DNA from: Xenorhabdus sp. IM139775
Lineage (GTDB): Bacteria; Pseudomonadota; Gammaproteobacteria; Enterobacterales; Enterobacteriaceae
DNA: 47,609 nt
Direction: 5' to 3'
Assembly (NCBI RefSeq): GCF_028598745.1
Contig: NZ_JAQRFK010000023.1
Span: 1 to 47,609, forward strand
Below the pieces are notes generated by a model that made no database searches, had not been told where the DNA came from, and saw only the letters and a program-made list of their open reading frames with translations. Position 1 is the stretch's first letter; each line of letters begins with the position of its first letter. The position numbers and the translations under genes are program-made. This document shows, in pieces, positions 30,863 to 40,318 of the stretch.

Positions 30863-30920
30863 TAACTAAATATTTACACTCGTGTAAAAGCGTATTGTTA
30901 ATGGTGCAAAAAAGTTCATG

Positions 30921-30955
30921 GTGCAAAAAGTCACACTTAATATTCAGTGTGACTG
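30921..30955 (-). terminator. proA terminator
   Basis: Perfect 8-bp stem GTCACACT (30930-30937) / AGTGTGAC (30946-30953), followed in the proA direction by TTTTTGC. Confidence 0.8.
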
Positions 30956-30993
30956 AGCATAGTTCAACAAAATTCTAATTAAAGTCAGATTGG

Positions 30994-32247
30994 TTAACGG
31001 CGAGGTAAATAATCCCCATACCCAATCCACTTATAGGTTGTCAGTGCATCAAGCCCCATCGGGCCTCTGGAGTGTAATTTCTGGGTACTGACAGCCACTT
31101 CAGCCCCCAAACCAAATTGTCCTCCATCAGTAAAACGCGTGCTTGCATTCACATATACCGCGGCTGAATCCACATGACGCACAAAATAATCAGCCTGCTG
31201 TAAAGATTCCGTCAGAATTGCATCAGAGTGAGCTGTACCATAAGTACGGATGTGTTCAATCGCTTGGTCAATATCGCTGACAATGTCCACATTCATATCC
31301 AAAGATAGCCATTCATCACAATAATCTGCTTCTGCCACTGCCACGACGGTGGCAGGGCCATCTTTCAGCAAGACCAGCGCTGATTTGCTGGCGTGCAGTG
31401 TCACCCCCTGCTCTTTCATTTTAATACTCAAGACTGGCAGGAAATCGGCGGCTATTTTTTCATGGACTAATAACGTTTCCAGTGAATTACAGGCACTTGG
31501 GCGTTGAACTTTCGCATTGGTAATGATTTCCAGCGCTTTTTCAATATAGATGGTTTCATCCACAAATGTGTGACAAACGCCAATCCCGCCCGTGATCACG
31601 GGAATCGTTGATTGTTCCCGGCACAATTTATGTAACCCCGCCCCGCCCCGCGGGATCAGCATATCGACATAACGATCCATTTTCAGCAATTCAGCGACCC
31701 ATTCACGATCGGGTTTATTGATCGCCTGAACCGCAGCAGCCGGTAAACCACTTTGCCCCAGAGCCTGCTGTATAACGCTAACCATCGCTTGATTAGTATG
31801 GTGAGTCTCTTTGCCACCCCGCAATATCACGGCATTACCGGTTTTCAGGCATAACGATGCCACATCGATGGTCACATTAGGCCGGGCTTCATAAATGACC
31901 CCAATCACGCCCAAAGGAACCCGGCGTCGGCTCAATTGCAATCCATTATCCAATAATTGCCCATCAATGACTTGCCCTACCGGATCAGCCAAACGGCAGA
32001 CCTGACGCACATCATTGGCGATAGCATTCAGTCGTTCAGGCGTCAGTAACAACCGATCGAGCAGTGCCTCACTCATCCCCTGCTCACGGGCTTGCTGCAT
32101 ATCTTGCTGGTTAGCAGCCAGAATCACTGCCATTTCGCTCTCCAGCAAATCAGCAATATGATTCAACGCTTGATTTTTCTGGCTGGTGCTTAATTGCGCC
32201 AACTGCCACGATGCGGCTTTGGCCGCTTTTCCCATCTGCTCTAGCAT
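30994..32247 (-). CDS. proA: ProA, glutamate-5-semialdehyde dehydrogenase
   Basis: NADPH-dependent reduction of glutamyl 5-phosphate to glutamate 5-semialdehyde, second step of proline synthesis. 417 residues, the usual length; aldehyde-dehydrogenase fold with catalytic C253 in [14 protein letters not shown], plus [28 protein letters not shown]. It lies 29 bases after proB in the same direction, so it is an operon with channelling of the labile intermediate between the enzymes. Confidence 0.97.
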   Translation of the reverse strand: MLEQMGKAAKAASWQLAQLSTSQKNQALNHIADLLESEMAVILAANQQDMQQAREQGMSEALLDRLLLTPERLNAIANDVRQVCRLADPVGQVIDGQLLDNGLQLSRRRVPLGVIGVIYEARPNVTIDVASLCLKTGNAVILRGGKETHHTNQAMVSVIQQALGQSGLPAAAVQAINKPDREWVAELLKMDRYVDMLIPRGGAGLHKLCREQSTIPVITGGIGVCHTFVDETIYIEKALEIITNAKVQRPSACNSLETLLVHEKIAADFLPVLSIKMKEQGVTLHASKSALVLLKDGPATVVAVAEADYCDEWLSLDMNVDIVSDIDQAIEHIRTYGTAHSDAILTESLQQADYFVRHVDSAAVYVNASTRFTDGGQFGLGAEVAVSTQKLHSRGPMGLDALTTYKWIGYGDYLPRR

Positions 32248-32276
32248 GGTGAAATCCTTAACTCACGATCAATTCA

Positions 32277-33383
32277 TTAAATGACAATCAAATCGTCACG
32301 GTGAACCGCCACAGCGCCATATTCATAACCCAGTATCTGGCTAATTTGCTGTGAATGATGGCCGGCAATCAGACGTAAAGCATCACTGTTGTAACGGCAT
32401 ACGCCATGAGCCAAATCTTTGCCCGATAAGCTACGGATGCAAATGACTTCACCGCGGGAAAAATCACCTTTAACGTTTTTGATCCCTTTGGGCAACAGTG
32501 AACTGCCTTTCCCAATAATCGCCGCTTCTGCACCATGATCGACAATAATTTCCCCTGCCGGCGGTGCACCAAAGATCCAACGCTTACGATTTTCCATCGG
32601 GCTAGCCAGACCATGAAAACGTGTTCCAACTGGTTTTCCGTCAATAACATCAGCAATAACGCCCGACCGGTTACCCGCGGCAATGATCACATCAATGCCG
32701 GCACGCCCAGCCACGCCTGCCGCCTGAAGTTTTGTGGCCATACCTCCCGTCCCTAAGCCCGAAACACTATCCCCAGCCATCATTTTCAGCTCATCATTGA
32801 TGTCATGAACTTCCGCGATCAATCTGGCATCCGGGTTGTTACGGGGATCGGCGGTATAAAGCCCTTCTATGTCGGTCAGAAGCAATAACTTATCTGCACT
32901 GCCCAGAATGGCGGCCAGCGCAGAAAGATTATCATTGTCACCCACTTTAATCTCTGCTGTCGCCACGGCATCGTTTTCATTAATGATGGGGACAATGTGA
33001 TTATCAAGCAAAGCCTGAAGGGTATCCCTCGCATTCAGGAAGCGTTCACGATCTTCCAAATCCGCACGGGTCAGGAGCATTTGCCCGACATGGATACCAT
33101 AAATCGAAAAAAGCTGTTCCCACAGTTGGATCAAACGACTTTGCCCAACCGCGGCCAACAACTGTTTTGAAGCAATGGTTGCCGGAAGATCAGGATAGCC
33201 TAAATGTTCGCGTCCAGCGGCAATCGCCCCGGAAGTCACAATAATAATACGGTGGCCTTTTTCATGCTGTTGAGCACATTGACGAACCAATTCCACAATG
33301 TGGGCACGATTCAAACGACGAGAGCCACCGGTCAATACACTCGTCCCCAGTTTCACAACCAATGTTTGGCTGCCATTCATCAT
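32277..33383 (-). CDS. proB: ProB, glutamate 5-kinase
   Basis: First and feedback-inhibited step of proline synthesis. The 368 residues combine an amino-acid-kinase domain (about 1-260; [58 protein letters not shown]) with a C-terminal PUA domain (about 275-360, [21 protein letters not shown]). Very close to E. coli. Two ATG codons are adjacent at the start; the second (33380) aligns best with E. coli. First gene of proBA. Confidence 0.97.
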   Translation of the reverse strand: MMNGSQTLVVKLGTSVLTGGSRRLNRAHIVELVRQCAQQHEKGHRIIIVTSGAIAAGREHLGYPDLPATIASKQLLAAVGQSRLIQLWEQLFSIYGIHVGQMLLTRADLEDRERFLNARDTLQALLDNHIVPIINENDAVATAEIKVGDNDNLSALAAILGSADKLLLLTDIEGLYTADPRNNPDARLIAEVHDINDELKMMAGDSVSGLGTGGMATKLQAAGVAGRAGIDVIIAAGNRSGVIADVIDGKPVGTRFHGLASPMENRKRWIFGAPPAGEIIVDHGAEAAIIGKGSSLLPKGIKNVKGDFSRGEVICIRSLSGKDLAHGVCRYNSDALRLIAGHHSQQISQILGYEYGAVAVHRDDLIVI

Positions 33384-33448
33384 ATTTCTACCGTTAATTT
33401 GAAAAAATAATTTGAAAAAAAATAATATTCAGTTTTAACAGGAGAGAG

Positions 33449-33472
33449 GCGTTATGCCAACTGACATAACGC
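33449..33472. repeat. Perfect 8-bp palindrome between crl and proB
   Basis: GCGTTATG (33449-33456) and CATAACGC (33465-33472) with an 8-base spacer. No T run follows on either strand, so it is unlikely to be a standard terminator. It could be an operator or an mRNA structure at the end of crl or upstream of proB. Confidence 0.5.
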
Positions 33473-33503
33473 AATATTTAAAAAAAACAGGTTAAAAACA
33501 AAA

Positions 33504-33905
33504 TCATGCCATAGCTTGTGTTTGAAGGGTGACCGTGTTTTCGGAGGGGATTAATCTCAGTTTAAGCGTGTTAAGGGAGTCAGCCAGACGTTTGTGGAAT
33601 GCCTGCAACGTTGATTCAAGGTGCTCAAGATCAGCTCTTTTTTTAATACTCATGGCACACCATTCACCTTTTTTATCAAATAAGCCTATCTGATAATGGT
33701 AAACAAATCCCTGATCATGCTCTTGTAACTCTAACCACCATCCCCAAAATTCACGTTTATCTGGCACCACGTTTGCACTGACGCAAACGGCTAAACAGTC
33801 AAAGAAAAAATAACCATTTTGGCATTTTAATTCACGTACATACGGCCCTAATGCAGAAAAACTCTTCAACAACCTATTTTTAGAATAACTTGCAGGTAAA
33901 GTCAT
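33504..33905 (-). CDS. crl: Crl, sigma-S assembly factor
   Basis: Small protein that binds sigma-S and promotes its assembly with core RNA polymerase, boosting stationary-phase gene expression (curli and others in E. coli). 133 residues as in E. coli, with the conserved blocks SALGPYVRELKC, FFFDCLAVCVSAN and REFWGWWLELQE. It follows frsA in the same direction, as in E. coli. phoE, which lies between crl and proB in E. coli, is absent here. Conservation weakens towards the C terminus. Confidence 0.95.
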   Translation of the reverse strand: MTLPASYSKNRLLKSFSALGPYVRELKCQNGYFFFDCLAVCVSANVVPDKREFWGWWLELQEHDQGFVYHYQIGLFDKKGEWCAMSIKKRADLEHLESTLQAFHKRLADSLNTLKLRLIPSENTVTLQTQAMA

Positions 33906-33976
33906 ACAAAGGTCTCCTTATATACAGAACACCTTTGTATCAAACGATTAAAAAATATCAAGTAATAAATTTTGTT

Positions 33977-35224
33977 TTATAAAACTTTATCTTTCAACCA
34001 TACACTTATTTCGTGTAATGCCTTATTGAAACCACTATAAACTGATGTCGCAGGGATCGCCCGCAATGTACCGTCCATTGAGGACATGGCGATTAACTTC
34101 GAGTCTTTCCGCGGACTGAAAATATCATCTTCCCAATACACCGAAAGCATGGGCACAGTACAACGACGACCCAACAATCCTTGTTTTTTCAAGGAATAAC
34201 AATTCAGCTCTGCACGCAATCTCTCTTCATCCACGTGATAAATACCCAAGCGACTGGCCAAGACGTCGATATACATTGACGGAATTTTCTGCTGCAATTT
34301 TTCATCATGCAGCAATTCATGAACAATCGGGCCAACGACCGAGACGCCTTTAATCAGTTTCGGCTCCAAATAGGCAAGACGAACCGCGATATTCGCGCCA
34401 AAACGAAAACCGAATACCCCTACACGGGTATGATCAATCCACGGCACGCTACGTAGTTGTTGCAAAACTTGTTGATGAAGGGCACATGTATCCTGCGTCA
34501 AGGTAAACTTGGCGGAATATCCGACAGAAGGCATATCCACGGTTAACATGGCAAAGCCAAGAGGCGAGAAGTGTTCACGGAATAACCGCCAGCAATCACT
34601 CTGTACATTATCAAGGCTGGCACAAACTAATATTGTTGGACAAGGCTCCTGTACGTGGGCAGGCAAGTGCAATAACCCCGTAACACTTTTGCCGCCTTCC
34701 AGCGGGAATTCCAATTTTTTCAATTCATAGTCAGAAAAACATGCCGCATTTTCATAGGCTTTATTCGCCAGCACAATCGCCTGATCAGCCAGTTCATCAC
34801 CGCGCAAATGAGGATAAGCCGCAATGCTGTATAGCGTTGCGGCCTTTAACCAGCATGAACCGGCTTTTTCTGTATCTTCAGTCTGCAATGCTTCCTGTTG
34901 CCAGAACATTGCCTGCTGGGACCATTCAAATGCCCAATTTCCTTTACGATAACCGACCACAGTATCCAACAAATGCTCAGTACTGCGTTCAGCATCTGTC
35001 ACGGCAATCCGACTGAGAACATCTTGAATTTCCAGCGGATTGACGCCCCTCCAGATCCAGGCGAGCCAATTAATCATTCGATACCAACGCTCGCGGCGCT
35101 CCCCACCAAGCTGACTATCACTGGCAGTTATAGATTGTGGGTGAGTATATTTCACCAGTGTAGAGGTTTCCCGATGCTTAAGCCGAGGTTTAAACAACGA
35201 TTCTGAAAGGTTTTTTTTAGTCAT
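33977..35224 (-). CDS. frsA: FrsA (YafA), alpha/beta-hydrolase-fold protein
   Basis: Cytoplasmic protein of 415 residues that binds dephosphorylated enzyme IIA-Glc and was named fermentation-respiration switch protein; some homologues have been given esterase or cofactor-independent pyruvate decarboxylase activity, which is disputed. An alpha/beta hydrolase fold is suggested by ILVCASLDNVQSD, VDMPSVGYS and GVFGFRFGAN. The usual nucleophile serine of the G-x-S-x-G elbow is replaced by R (GFRFG), as in E. coli FrsA, so it is unlikely to be an ordinary serine esterase. 15 bases separate it from gpt upstream. Confidence 0.93.
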   Translation of the reverse strand: MTKKNLSESLFKPRLKHRETSTLVKYTHPQSITASDSQLGGERRERWYRMINWLAWIWRGVNPLEIQDVLSRIAVTDAERSTEHLLDTVVGYRKGNWAFEWSQQAMFWQQEALQTEDTEKAGSCWLKAATLYSIAAYPHLRGDELADQAIVLANKAYENAACFSDYELKKLEFPLEGGKSVTGLLHLPAHVQEPCPTILVCASLDNVQSDCWRLFREHFSPLGFAMLTVDMPSVGYSAKFTLTQDTCALHQQVLQQLRSVPWIDHTRVGVFGFRFGANIAVRLAYLEPKLIKGVSVVGPIVHELLHDEKLQQKIPSMYIDVLASRLGIYHVDEERLRAELNCYSLKKQGLLGRRCTVPMLSVYWEDDIFSPRKDSKLIAMSSMDGTLRAIPATSVYSGFNKALHEISVWLKDKVL

Positions 35225-35239
35225 GGCAAAAGAAAAATC

Positions 35240-35701
35240 TTACTGCTGATCACAAATAGGTGGAACGAACATGACGCCCATATCCCATGGTTGCTCAATC
35301 CAAGTGTTTTGCGCGATATCAACAACATAATCATCCACAAGCGGACGACCTGCGGGTTTGGCAAAAATCGTGACAAAGTGAGCTTTCGGGTACATGTCGC
35401 GGATGGCCCGAGCAGTGCCTCCGGTATCAACCAGATCATCGACAACAATGAAACCTTCACCGTCACCTTCCGCTTTTTTCAATATGTTCAACTCGCGCTG
35501 ATTATCGTGATCGTAGCTGGCAATACAGACAGTATCAACATGACGAATGCCCAATTCACGAGCCAGTAACGCCCCCGGAACAAGACCACCACGGCTAACG
35601 GCAATAATGCCTTTCCACTGTTCTACGGGAAGTAAACGATGCGCCAATTGACGGGTATGTATTTGCAACATATCCCACGTTACAACATATTTTTCACTCA
35701 T
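35240..35701 (-). CDS. gpt: Gpt, xanthine-guanine phosphoribosyltransferase
   Basis: Purine salvage enzyme that converts guanine and xanthine, and hypoxanthine more weakly, to nucleotides with PRPP at the inner face of the membrane. 153 residues, as in E. coli, with the PRPP-binding motif [12 protein letters not shown] at 86-97 and [15 protein letters not shown] at 36-50. Upstream of frsA in the same direction and divergent from pepD. Confidence 0.97.
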   Translation of the reverse strand: MSEKYVVTWDMLQIHTRQLAHRLLPVEQWKGIIAVSRGGLVPGALLARELGIRHVDTVCIASYDHDNQRELNILKKAEGDGEGFIVVDDLVDTGGTARAIRDMYPKAHFVTIFAKPAGRPLVDDYVVDIAQNTWIEQPWDMGVMFVPPICDQQ

Positions 35702-35967
35702 AAAATTAAATCCTGGAAACTAAAAAATATTTCAGAAAAGTGTGTGTGTTTTTTTGCAGAAAAAAGTTGCGCGAGATTATAGTGATTTGAACAGACAAAA
35801 ACCAGTAAAAACAAGGTAAGGCTTCATTGTGACTGCCCATTGCCGACAATAAAATGATATTCTCAAGCATGGCATGGACATTAGGACAACGCAAATGACA
35901 GAAACGCCCTAATGTGTCAAACATTACCATTTTCTTCTCACCAAAATGCTGTTACAGGAGATCCGCC

Positions 35968-37428
35968 GTGTCCGAATTATCAACATTATCCCCCCAACCA
36001 CTATGGGATATTTTTGCCCAAATCTGCTCCATTCCTCACCCTTCCTACCATGAAGAAGCCCTCGCATCCCATATCATTGAGTGGGCAAAAAGCAAAGAGC
36101 TTCATGTAGAACGGGATGAAGTGGGCAATATTTTGATCAGAAAGCCTGCGTCAAAAGGCATGGAAAATCGCAAGGCTGTTGTACTTCAAGCGCACCTTGA
36201 TATGGTTCCACAGAAAAATAACGATACTCAACACGATTTCACCCAAGATCCTATCCGCCCTTATATTGATGATGACTGGGTTACGGCTGATGGGACAACA
36301 TTGGGCGCTGATAACGGTATCGGCATGGCTTCCGCCCTGGCGGTATTGGCGGACGAATCCGTCAAGCACGGGCCACTGGAAGTTTTACTGACCATGACCG
36401 AAGAGGCGGGTATGGATGGTGCGTTCGGCCTGAAATCTGGCTGGCTGCAAGCTGATATTCTGATCAATACCGATTCAGAAGAAGAAGGCGAAATTTACAT
36501 GGGCTGTGCGGGTGGCATTGATTTTGTCACAACCTTACCACTGTCCCGTGAAGCCCTGCCGGCTGGCTACAAGACTTTGCAACTGACGATTAAGGGATTA
36601 AAAGGGGGTCACTCCGGTGGCGATATCCATCTGGGATTGGGCAATGCCAACAAATTACTGGCCCGTTTCCTGGCGATGTATGCCGATGAGTTGGCATTGA
36701 AACTGATTCACCTGCAAGGTGGAACCCTGCGCAATGCCATCCCTCGTGAAGGTTCTGCCGTCATTGCGGTGCCTGTCGATAAAGTTGAAAAGTTGTACCA
36801 ATTGCAAGAACACTATCTGGAAACATTGAAAAACGAATACGCGGTCGTTGAAAATCATCTCACCCTCCTGTTGGATGAAACCGAAGCCTCATTACCCCCA
36901 TTAACAACGGATTGCCAGACTCGCTTCGTCTCCCTGCTCAATAGTATGCTTAATGGTGTTATTCGGATGAGTGATGTCGCCAAAGGTGTGGTAGAAACGT
37001 CACTGAACGTGGGGATTGTGACGATGGATGAAGAGAAAACTGAGGTTATTTGCCTGATCCGTTCACTGATCGAAAGTGGCAAGGATTATGTTGTTGAAAT
37101 GCTGCATTCTCTGGCAAACCTGGCTGGCGCAGAAACCGTCGCCAGCGGCAGCTATCCCGGCTGGCAGCCTGATGCCGATTCTCCCATCATGCACGTCGTC
37201 CGTGAAACTTATCACCAGCTCTTCGATAAAACACCGAATATCATGGTGATTCACGCCGGATTGGAGTGTGGCCTGTTCAAAAAACCCTATCCTGATATGG
37301 ACATGGTTTCTATCGGCCCAACGATCCGGAGGGCTCACTCTCCTGATGAAAAAGTCCACATTAAAAGCGTCGGCCAATATTGGCAGCTACTCACTGCCAT
37401 TCTGAAAGCGATTCCGGCCAAGGAATAA
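35968..37428 (+). CDS. pepD: PepD, aminoacyl-histidine dipeptidase
   Basis: Zinc M20-family peptidase that hydrolyses Xaa-His and other dipeptides. 486 residues with metal-site motifs QAHLDMVPQ, GADNGIGMA, TEEAGMDGA and NTDSEEEGE. The frame is open from 35914, but the start is the GTG at 35968 (SELSTLSPQPLWDIF), seven bases after CAGGAG; E. coli pepD also begins with GTG at this point. Divergent from gpt and convergent with dinB. Confidence 0.96.
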   Translation: MSELSTLSPQPLWDIFAQICSIPHPSYHEEALASHIIEWAKSKELHVERDEVGNILIRKPASKGMENRKAVVLQAHLDMVPQKNNDTQHDFTQDPIRPYIDDDWVTADGTTLGADNGIGMASALAVLADESVKHGPLEVLLTMTEEAGMDGAFGLKSGWLQADILINTDSEEEGEIYMGCAGGIDFVTTLPLSREALPAGYKTLQLTIKGLKGGHSGGDIHLGLGNANKLLARFLAMYADELALKLIHLQGGTLRNAIPREGSAVIAVPVDKVEKLYQLQEHYLETLKNEYAVVENHLTLLLDETEASLPPLTTDCQTRFVSLLNSMLNGVIRMSDVAKGVVETSLNVGIVTMDEEKTEVICLIRSLIESGKDYVVEMLHSLANLAGAETVASGSYPGWQPDADSPIMHVVRETYHQLFDKTPNIMVIHAGLECGLFKKPYPDMDMVSIGPTIRRAHSPDEKVHIKSVGQYWQLLTAILKAIPAKE

Positions 37429-37451
37429 AAAAATAATCGAAATAAATTGTC

Positions 37452-37482
37452 TCTCCCCTGCTATCTGCTTGTGGGGGAGATT
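37452..37482. terminator. Probable terminator between pepD and dinB
   Basis: CTCTCCCC and GGGGGAG pair as a GC-rich stem between the two convergent stops. The flanking T-rich sequence is modest on the dinB side and poor on the pepD side. Confidence 0.5.
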
Positions 37483-37506
37483 CCGCGCCTTACCATCCCA
37501 ATAACC

Positions 37507-38562
37507 TTACCACTCCAATAAAAGCTGACGTTCCAGTTGTGGATTTTGTAATGTCACATGCAGCCCAACCAGCCTGACGCCTCGCCCTTCCCTGCGTGTT
37601 TCCCAAGCCTGTTTTGCAACCTGAATCAGATCGGGTTTATCCAATATGGGATGGACGTGTTCCTGTGTCGTCAATTGAAAATCGTCAAACTTTAATTTGA
37701 TCCCTTGACGGGCAATACGAAGATCGGGTTTTACCTTTCCCAGCCGTTTTTCCAACTCAGGGTAAAGTTTTTCAATCAGTTCAACACACTCGTTCCACTC
37801 ATAAATATCCTGCGCCAAGGTTTTTTCTACCCCGACAGATTTGCGCAAGCGTTCAGGTGTAATTTGTCTCTCATCAATGCCGTGGCAACGCTCCCAAAGC
37901 ACCAGACCAAACTTACCCAAACTTTTTATTAATGCCAACTTATCGTATCGCTGAACATCAGAGCAGGTTTCCAACCCCATGTCTGACAGACGTTTCGCCG
38001 TGACTTTGCCGACACCGGGAATTTTGCGTAATGGCAGCGAATGAATAAAAGCTTCAACCTGATCGGGAGAGATAACACATTGCCCATTGGGTTTATTGAT
38101 ATCAGAGGCTATCTTGGCTAAAAACCTGACCGGCGCCACACCCGCGGAGGCCGTTAACTGCAATTCATCAAAAATAACCTGACGGATTTCTTGGGCAATC
38201 AACGTGGCAGAACCGTGGCAATAATGGCAATCGGTCACATCCAGATAGGCTTCATCCACAGAAAGAGGTTCAATCAATTCAGTGTAGCGGGAAAAAATTT
38301 GGCGGATATGTTGAGAGACTGCTTTATACAGCGCCATTCTGCCGGGGATCACTTTCAATTGGGGACAACGTTTTAATGCCATCGCAGTGGACATCGCACT
38401 GTGCACCCCAAAACGGCGGGCGGGATAATTTGCCGTACTAATGACGCCCCTTCGATCAGCGCTTCCGCCTACAGCAATCGGAATGTTGCGCAGTGATGGA
38501 TTATCCCGCATTTCAATGGCAGCAAAAAAACAATCCATATCAATATGAATAATTTTGCGCAT
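37507..38562 (-). CDS. dinB: DinB, DNA polymerase IV
   Basis: Y-family translesion polymerase induced by SOS. 351 residues, as in E. coli. Catalytic residues D8, D103 and E104 are present (HIDMDCFF and [10 protein letters not shown]), as is the steric-gate F13, helix-hairpin-helix [11 protein letters not shown], and a C-terminal sliding-clamp-binding motif of the form QLLLEW. A LexA-like box lies 20 bases upstream. In E. coli dinB also lies near pepD, but with toxin-antitoxin genes between them; here they are adjacent. Confidence 0.97.
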   Translation of the reverse strand: MRKIIHIDMDCFFAAIEMRDNPSLRNIPIAVGGSADRRGVISTANYPARRFGVHSAMSTAMALKRCPQLKVIPGRMALYKAVSQHIRQIFSRYTELIEPLSVDEAYLDVTDCHYCHGSATLIAQEIRQVIFDELQLTASAGVAPVRFLAKIASDINKPNGQCVISPDQVEAFIHSLPLRKIPGVGKVTAKRLSDMGLETCSDVQRYDKLALIKSLGKFGLVLWERCHGIDERQITPERLRKSVGVEKTLAQDIYEWNECVELIEKLYPELEKRLGKVKPDLRIARQGIKLKFDDFQLTTQEHVHPILDKPDLIQVAKQAWETRREGRGVRLVGLHVTLQNPQLERQLLLEW

Positions 38563-38582
38563 TTGATCTCCCCATGCCAGAT

Positions 38583-38602
38583 TACTGTATAAATATACAC
38601 GC
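38583..38602 (-). promoter_or_regulatory. LexA box of dinB, one half imperfect
   Basis: TACTGTATAAATATACACGC matches the SOS consensus (TACTGTATATATATACAGTA) except for the distal half, where CAGT is CACG. It lies just upstream of the dinB start, so LexA control is likely but may be weaker than at recA. Confidence 0.7.
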
Positions 38603-38720
38603 AGGGATAATAAAACTCCAGCTAATTAGCTCGGTGATACAAGTGACATAAATACATTTTACCTGTACCATTTCTGAAATTTATAAGTCAACATGGTTAT
38701 CAATAAAGATAAGGGTAATA

Positions 38721-39968
38721 ATGAAAAATAATATTTCATTTTTTCTATATCAAATATCTGATATTTTATTCACCTCCTCGACAAGAGCATTTAGTATGCT
38801 GTTTTCCTGGTGGATGATTGAAGGGCTAAATCTGGATTTTCAACTTGGATGGTTTATTTTCTCATCCTGGTTTTTTCAAGTATTATTTCTCCTCTTCATG
38901 AGTAATCTTGGCGACAGGTTTAATAAAAAAAATGTGGTATTGCTCTGTATCATCCCGACTACTTTGCTTTTTATCCTTGCTAACTTTATAGATAAAAATT
39001 TGTATATTCCATTGGGGATTATATCTATTTTCGCTTCTATTTCAGCCATACTGATTCAACCCATTGGCACAAGTATTCTGCCAGAAATCAGTGATAAAAA
39101 TAAATTAGAACCTGCATTCAAATATCGAGGCATTGTTAACTCGGTTAACATCATACTTGGCCCTGCCATATCTGGCATTGTCATTCACTATTTAAATATC
39201 AACGGCGCGTTGATATTTATTGCTTTAATGTCGCTTTCATCAATTATTGGCTTTTACTTTATCAACAACCAACAACAAGAAAAGCCATTACAACAACATA
39301 AAAGTCATATAGGAAGCATTAAAATCATTACTAAAAACCCGACAGAAGCCAGTTTAGTGATTGTTGCTGCCTTTTTTAATTTTACGGTCGTACCATTAGT
39401 CACCTATATTGCCCCACTGATTATCATCAATGAATTTAAACTCAGTGCGTTACAAGTAGGGATTGCCGAAGCCACATTTGGGCTAGGCATGATGATTGGC
39501 AGTACCATGATTATTCGATATATGAATAAAATTTTCTGCAAAGCACACAGTGCTTTTATTTCAGCACTCACAATCTCGGTATGTATAACCGGAATATCGA
39601 CGGCGACGTCATTAATTGGGTTATGCAGTTATATGCTAATCTGCGGCATCGGTGTGGTTATCTATAATATCAATACCACCTCAATTCGCTGCCTGGCAAC
39701 ACCAGAATCTCACCGTAATACGATGGAATCTAAATTCCTTGCCATTTGCATTATTTCAATACCCTTGGGAATGATATCTGCAACCTATATGGTAGAAAGC
39801 TATGATATAAGAGTTTTATTAATCATTTTTTCGGCTTTAATGGGATTAATCTCATTCCTTGTGTTATTTTCACCCAAATATGTGGAAATATCAAAAATGT
39901 CAGCATCTCAATTAAATGGTTACTACGAAAAAATCTATCCTGAGGCTTATCAGGCTAAAAATGGCTAA
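38721..39968 (+). CDS. MFS family efflux transporter, substrate unknown
   Basis: 415 residues, hydrophobic with about 12 predicted helices and the loop motif GDRFNKKNVVLL between helices 2 and 3 (MFS motif A-like). It resembles the MefA/EntS-type exporters of drugs or siderophores, but I cannot assign a substrate or symbol. AAGGG lies five bases before ATG. The gene is visibly more A+T-rich than dinB and betT on either side, uses many AAA/ATA/TTA codons, and has no partner genes, suggesting acquisition by transfer. No regulator is adjacent. Confidence 0.8.
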   Translation: MKNNISFFLYQISDILFTSSTRAFSMLFSWWMIEGLNLDFQLGWFIFSSWFFQVLFLLFMSNLGDRFNKKNVVLLCIIPTTLLFILANFIDKNLYIPLGIISIFASISAILIQPIGTSILPEISDKNKLEPAFKYRGIVNSVNIILGPAISGIVIHYLNINGALIFIALMSLSSIIGFYFINNQQQEKPLQQHKSHIGSIKIITKNPTEASLVIVAAFFNFTVVPLVTYIAPLIIINEFKLSALQVGIAEATFGLGMMIGSTMIIRYMNKIFCKAHSAFISALTISVCITGISTATSLIGLCSYMLICGIGVVIYNINTTSIRCLATPESHRNTMESKFLAICIISIPLGMISATYMVESYDIRVLLIIFSALMGLISFLVLFSPKYVEISKMSASQLNGYYEKIYPEAYQAKNG

Positions 39969-40001
39969 CAACCTTATATACTCACCGAACTTCAAATTCA
40001 T

Positions 40002-40236
40002 TGATTATCTCCCCGCGCTGCCAGGGCGCGAGCACACTATTTTAGCTGCGTTTTGAAGATGATTATCTCTTAATATTCGGTTTTAATAGTGTTTTTATCG
40101 AGTGAAATTTAATCACACAGGCAATTCTTTAGACTTTTATAGAAAACTAAAGAATTAAAGAACAAGAGTGACATTTTAAGTTCAAATATTAATCAAAGTA
40201 TGCTCGCGCCCTGCCCGCGCTGCGGGGAGATAATCA
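40002..40236. repeat. Paired inverted palindromic repeats with an internal hairpin
   Basis: The left arm carries TGATTATCTCCCCGC (40002-40016) and CAGGGCGCGAGCA (40022-40034). The right arm (40201-40236) carries both segments in perfect inverted form, separated by eight bases instead of five. Each arm also has its own CGCG-rich internal palindrome. Between the arms, AATTCTTTAG (40123-40132) and CTAAAGAATT (40147-40156) form a further stem. Confidence 0.8.
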
Positions 40237-40265
40237 GCAGCTTGCGAATTACAACTTGCTGTTTT

Positions 40266-40304
40266 GATAAAAATTGCCTGTGGGCAATACAGGCAATTTT
40301 TATC
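40266..40304 (-). terminator. betT terminator
   Basis: Perfect 16-bp stem, GATAAAAATTGCCTGT (40266-40281) and ACAGGCAATTTTTATC (40289-40304), loop of seven, 14 bases past the betT stop. It could terminate in both directions, serving the convergent MFS gene too. Confidence 0.9.
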
Positions 40305-40318
40305 ATGCGATTTCCCCC

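Larger units (their letters stand above)
30692..30993. other. Intergenic region aroL-proA
   Basis: 302 gene-free bases that hold, from left to right, the weak aroL promoter region, a palindromic repeat element (30757-30862), a 16-base perfect palindrome (30873-30888), a short direct repeat of ATGGTGCAAAAAA (from 30901 and 30918) and the proA terminator. Confidence 0.75.
39969..40318. other. Intergenic region MFS gene / betT with nested repeats
   Basis: 350 gene-free bases between convergent genes. It contains a copy of a short repeat end motif (39979-39999), two inverted GC-rich arms (40002-40034 and 40201-40236), a 10-bp AT hairpin between them (40123-40156) and the betT terminator (40266-40304). 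Confidence 0.8.

Noticed and set aside
30873-30888. TyrR box for aroL
   Set aside because: The half-sites are in the wrong order (TTTACA...TGTAAA) and the spacing is wrong; it also lies beyond the repeat element.
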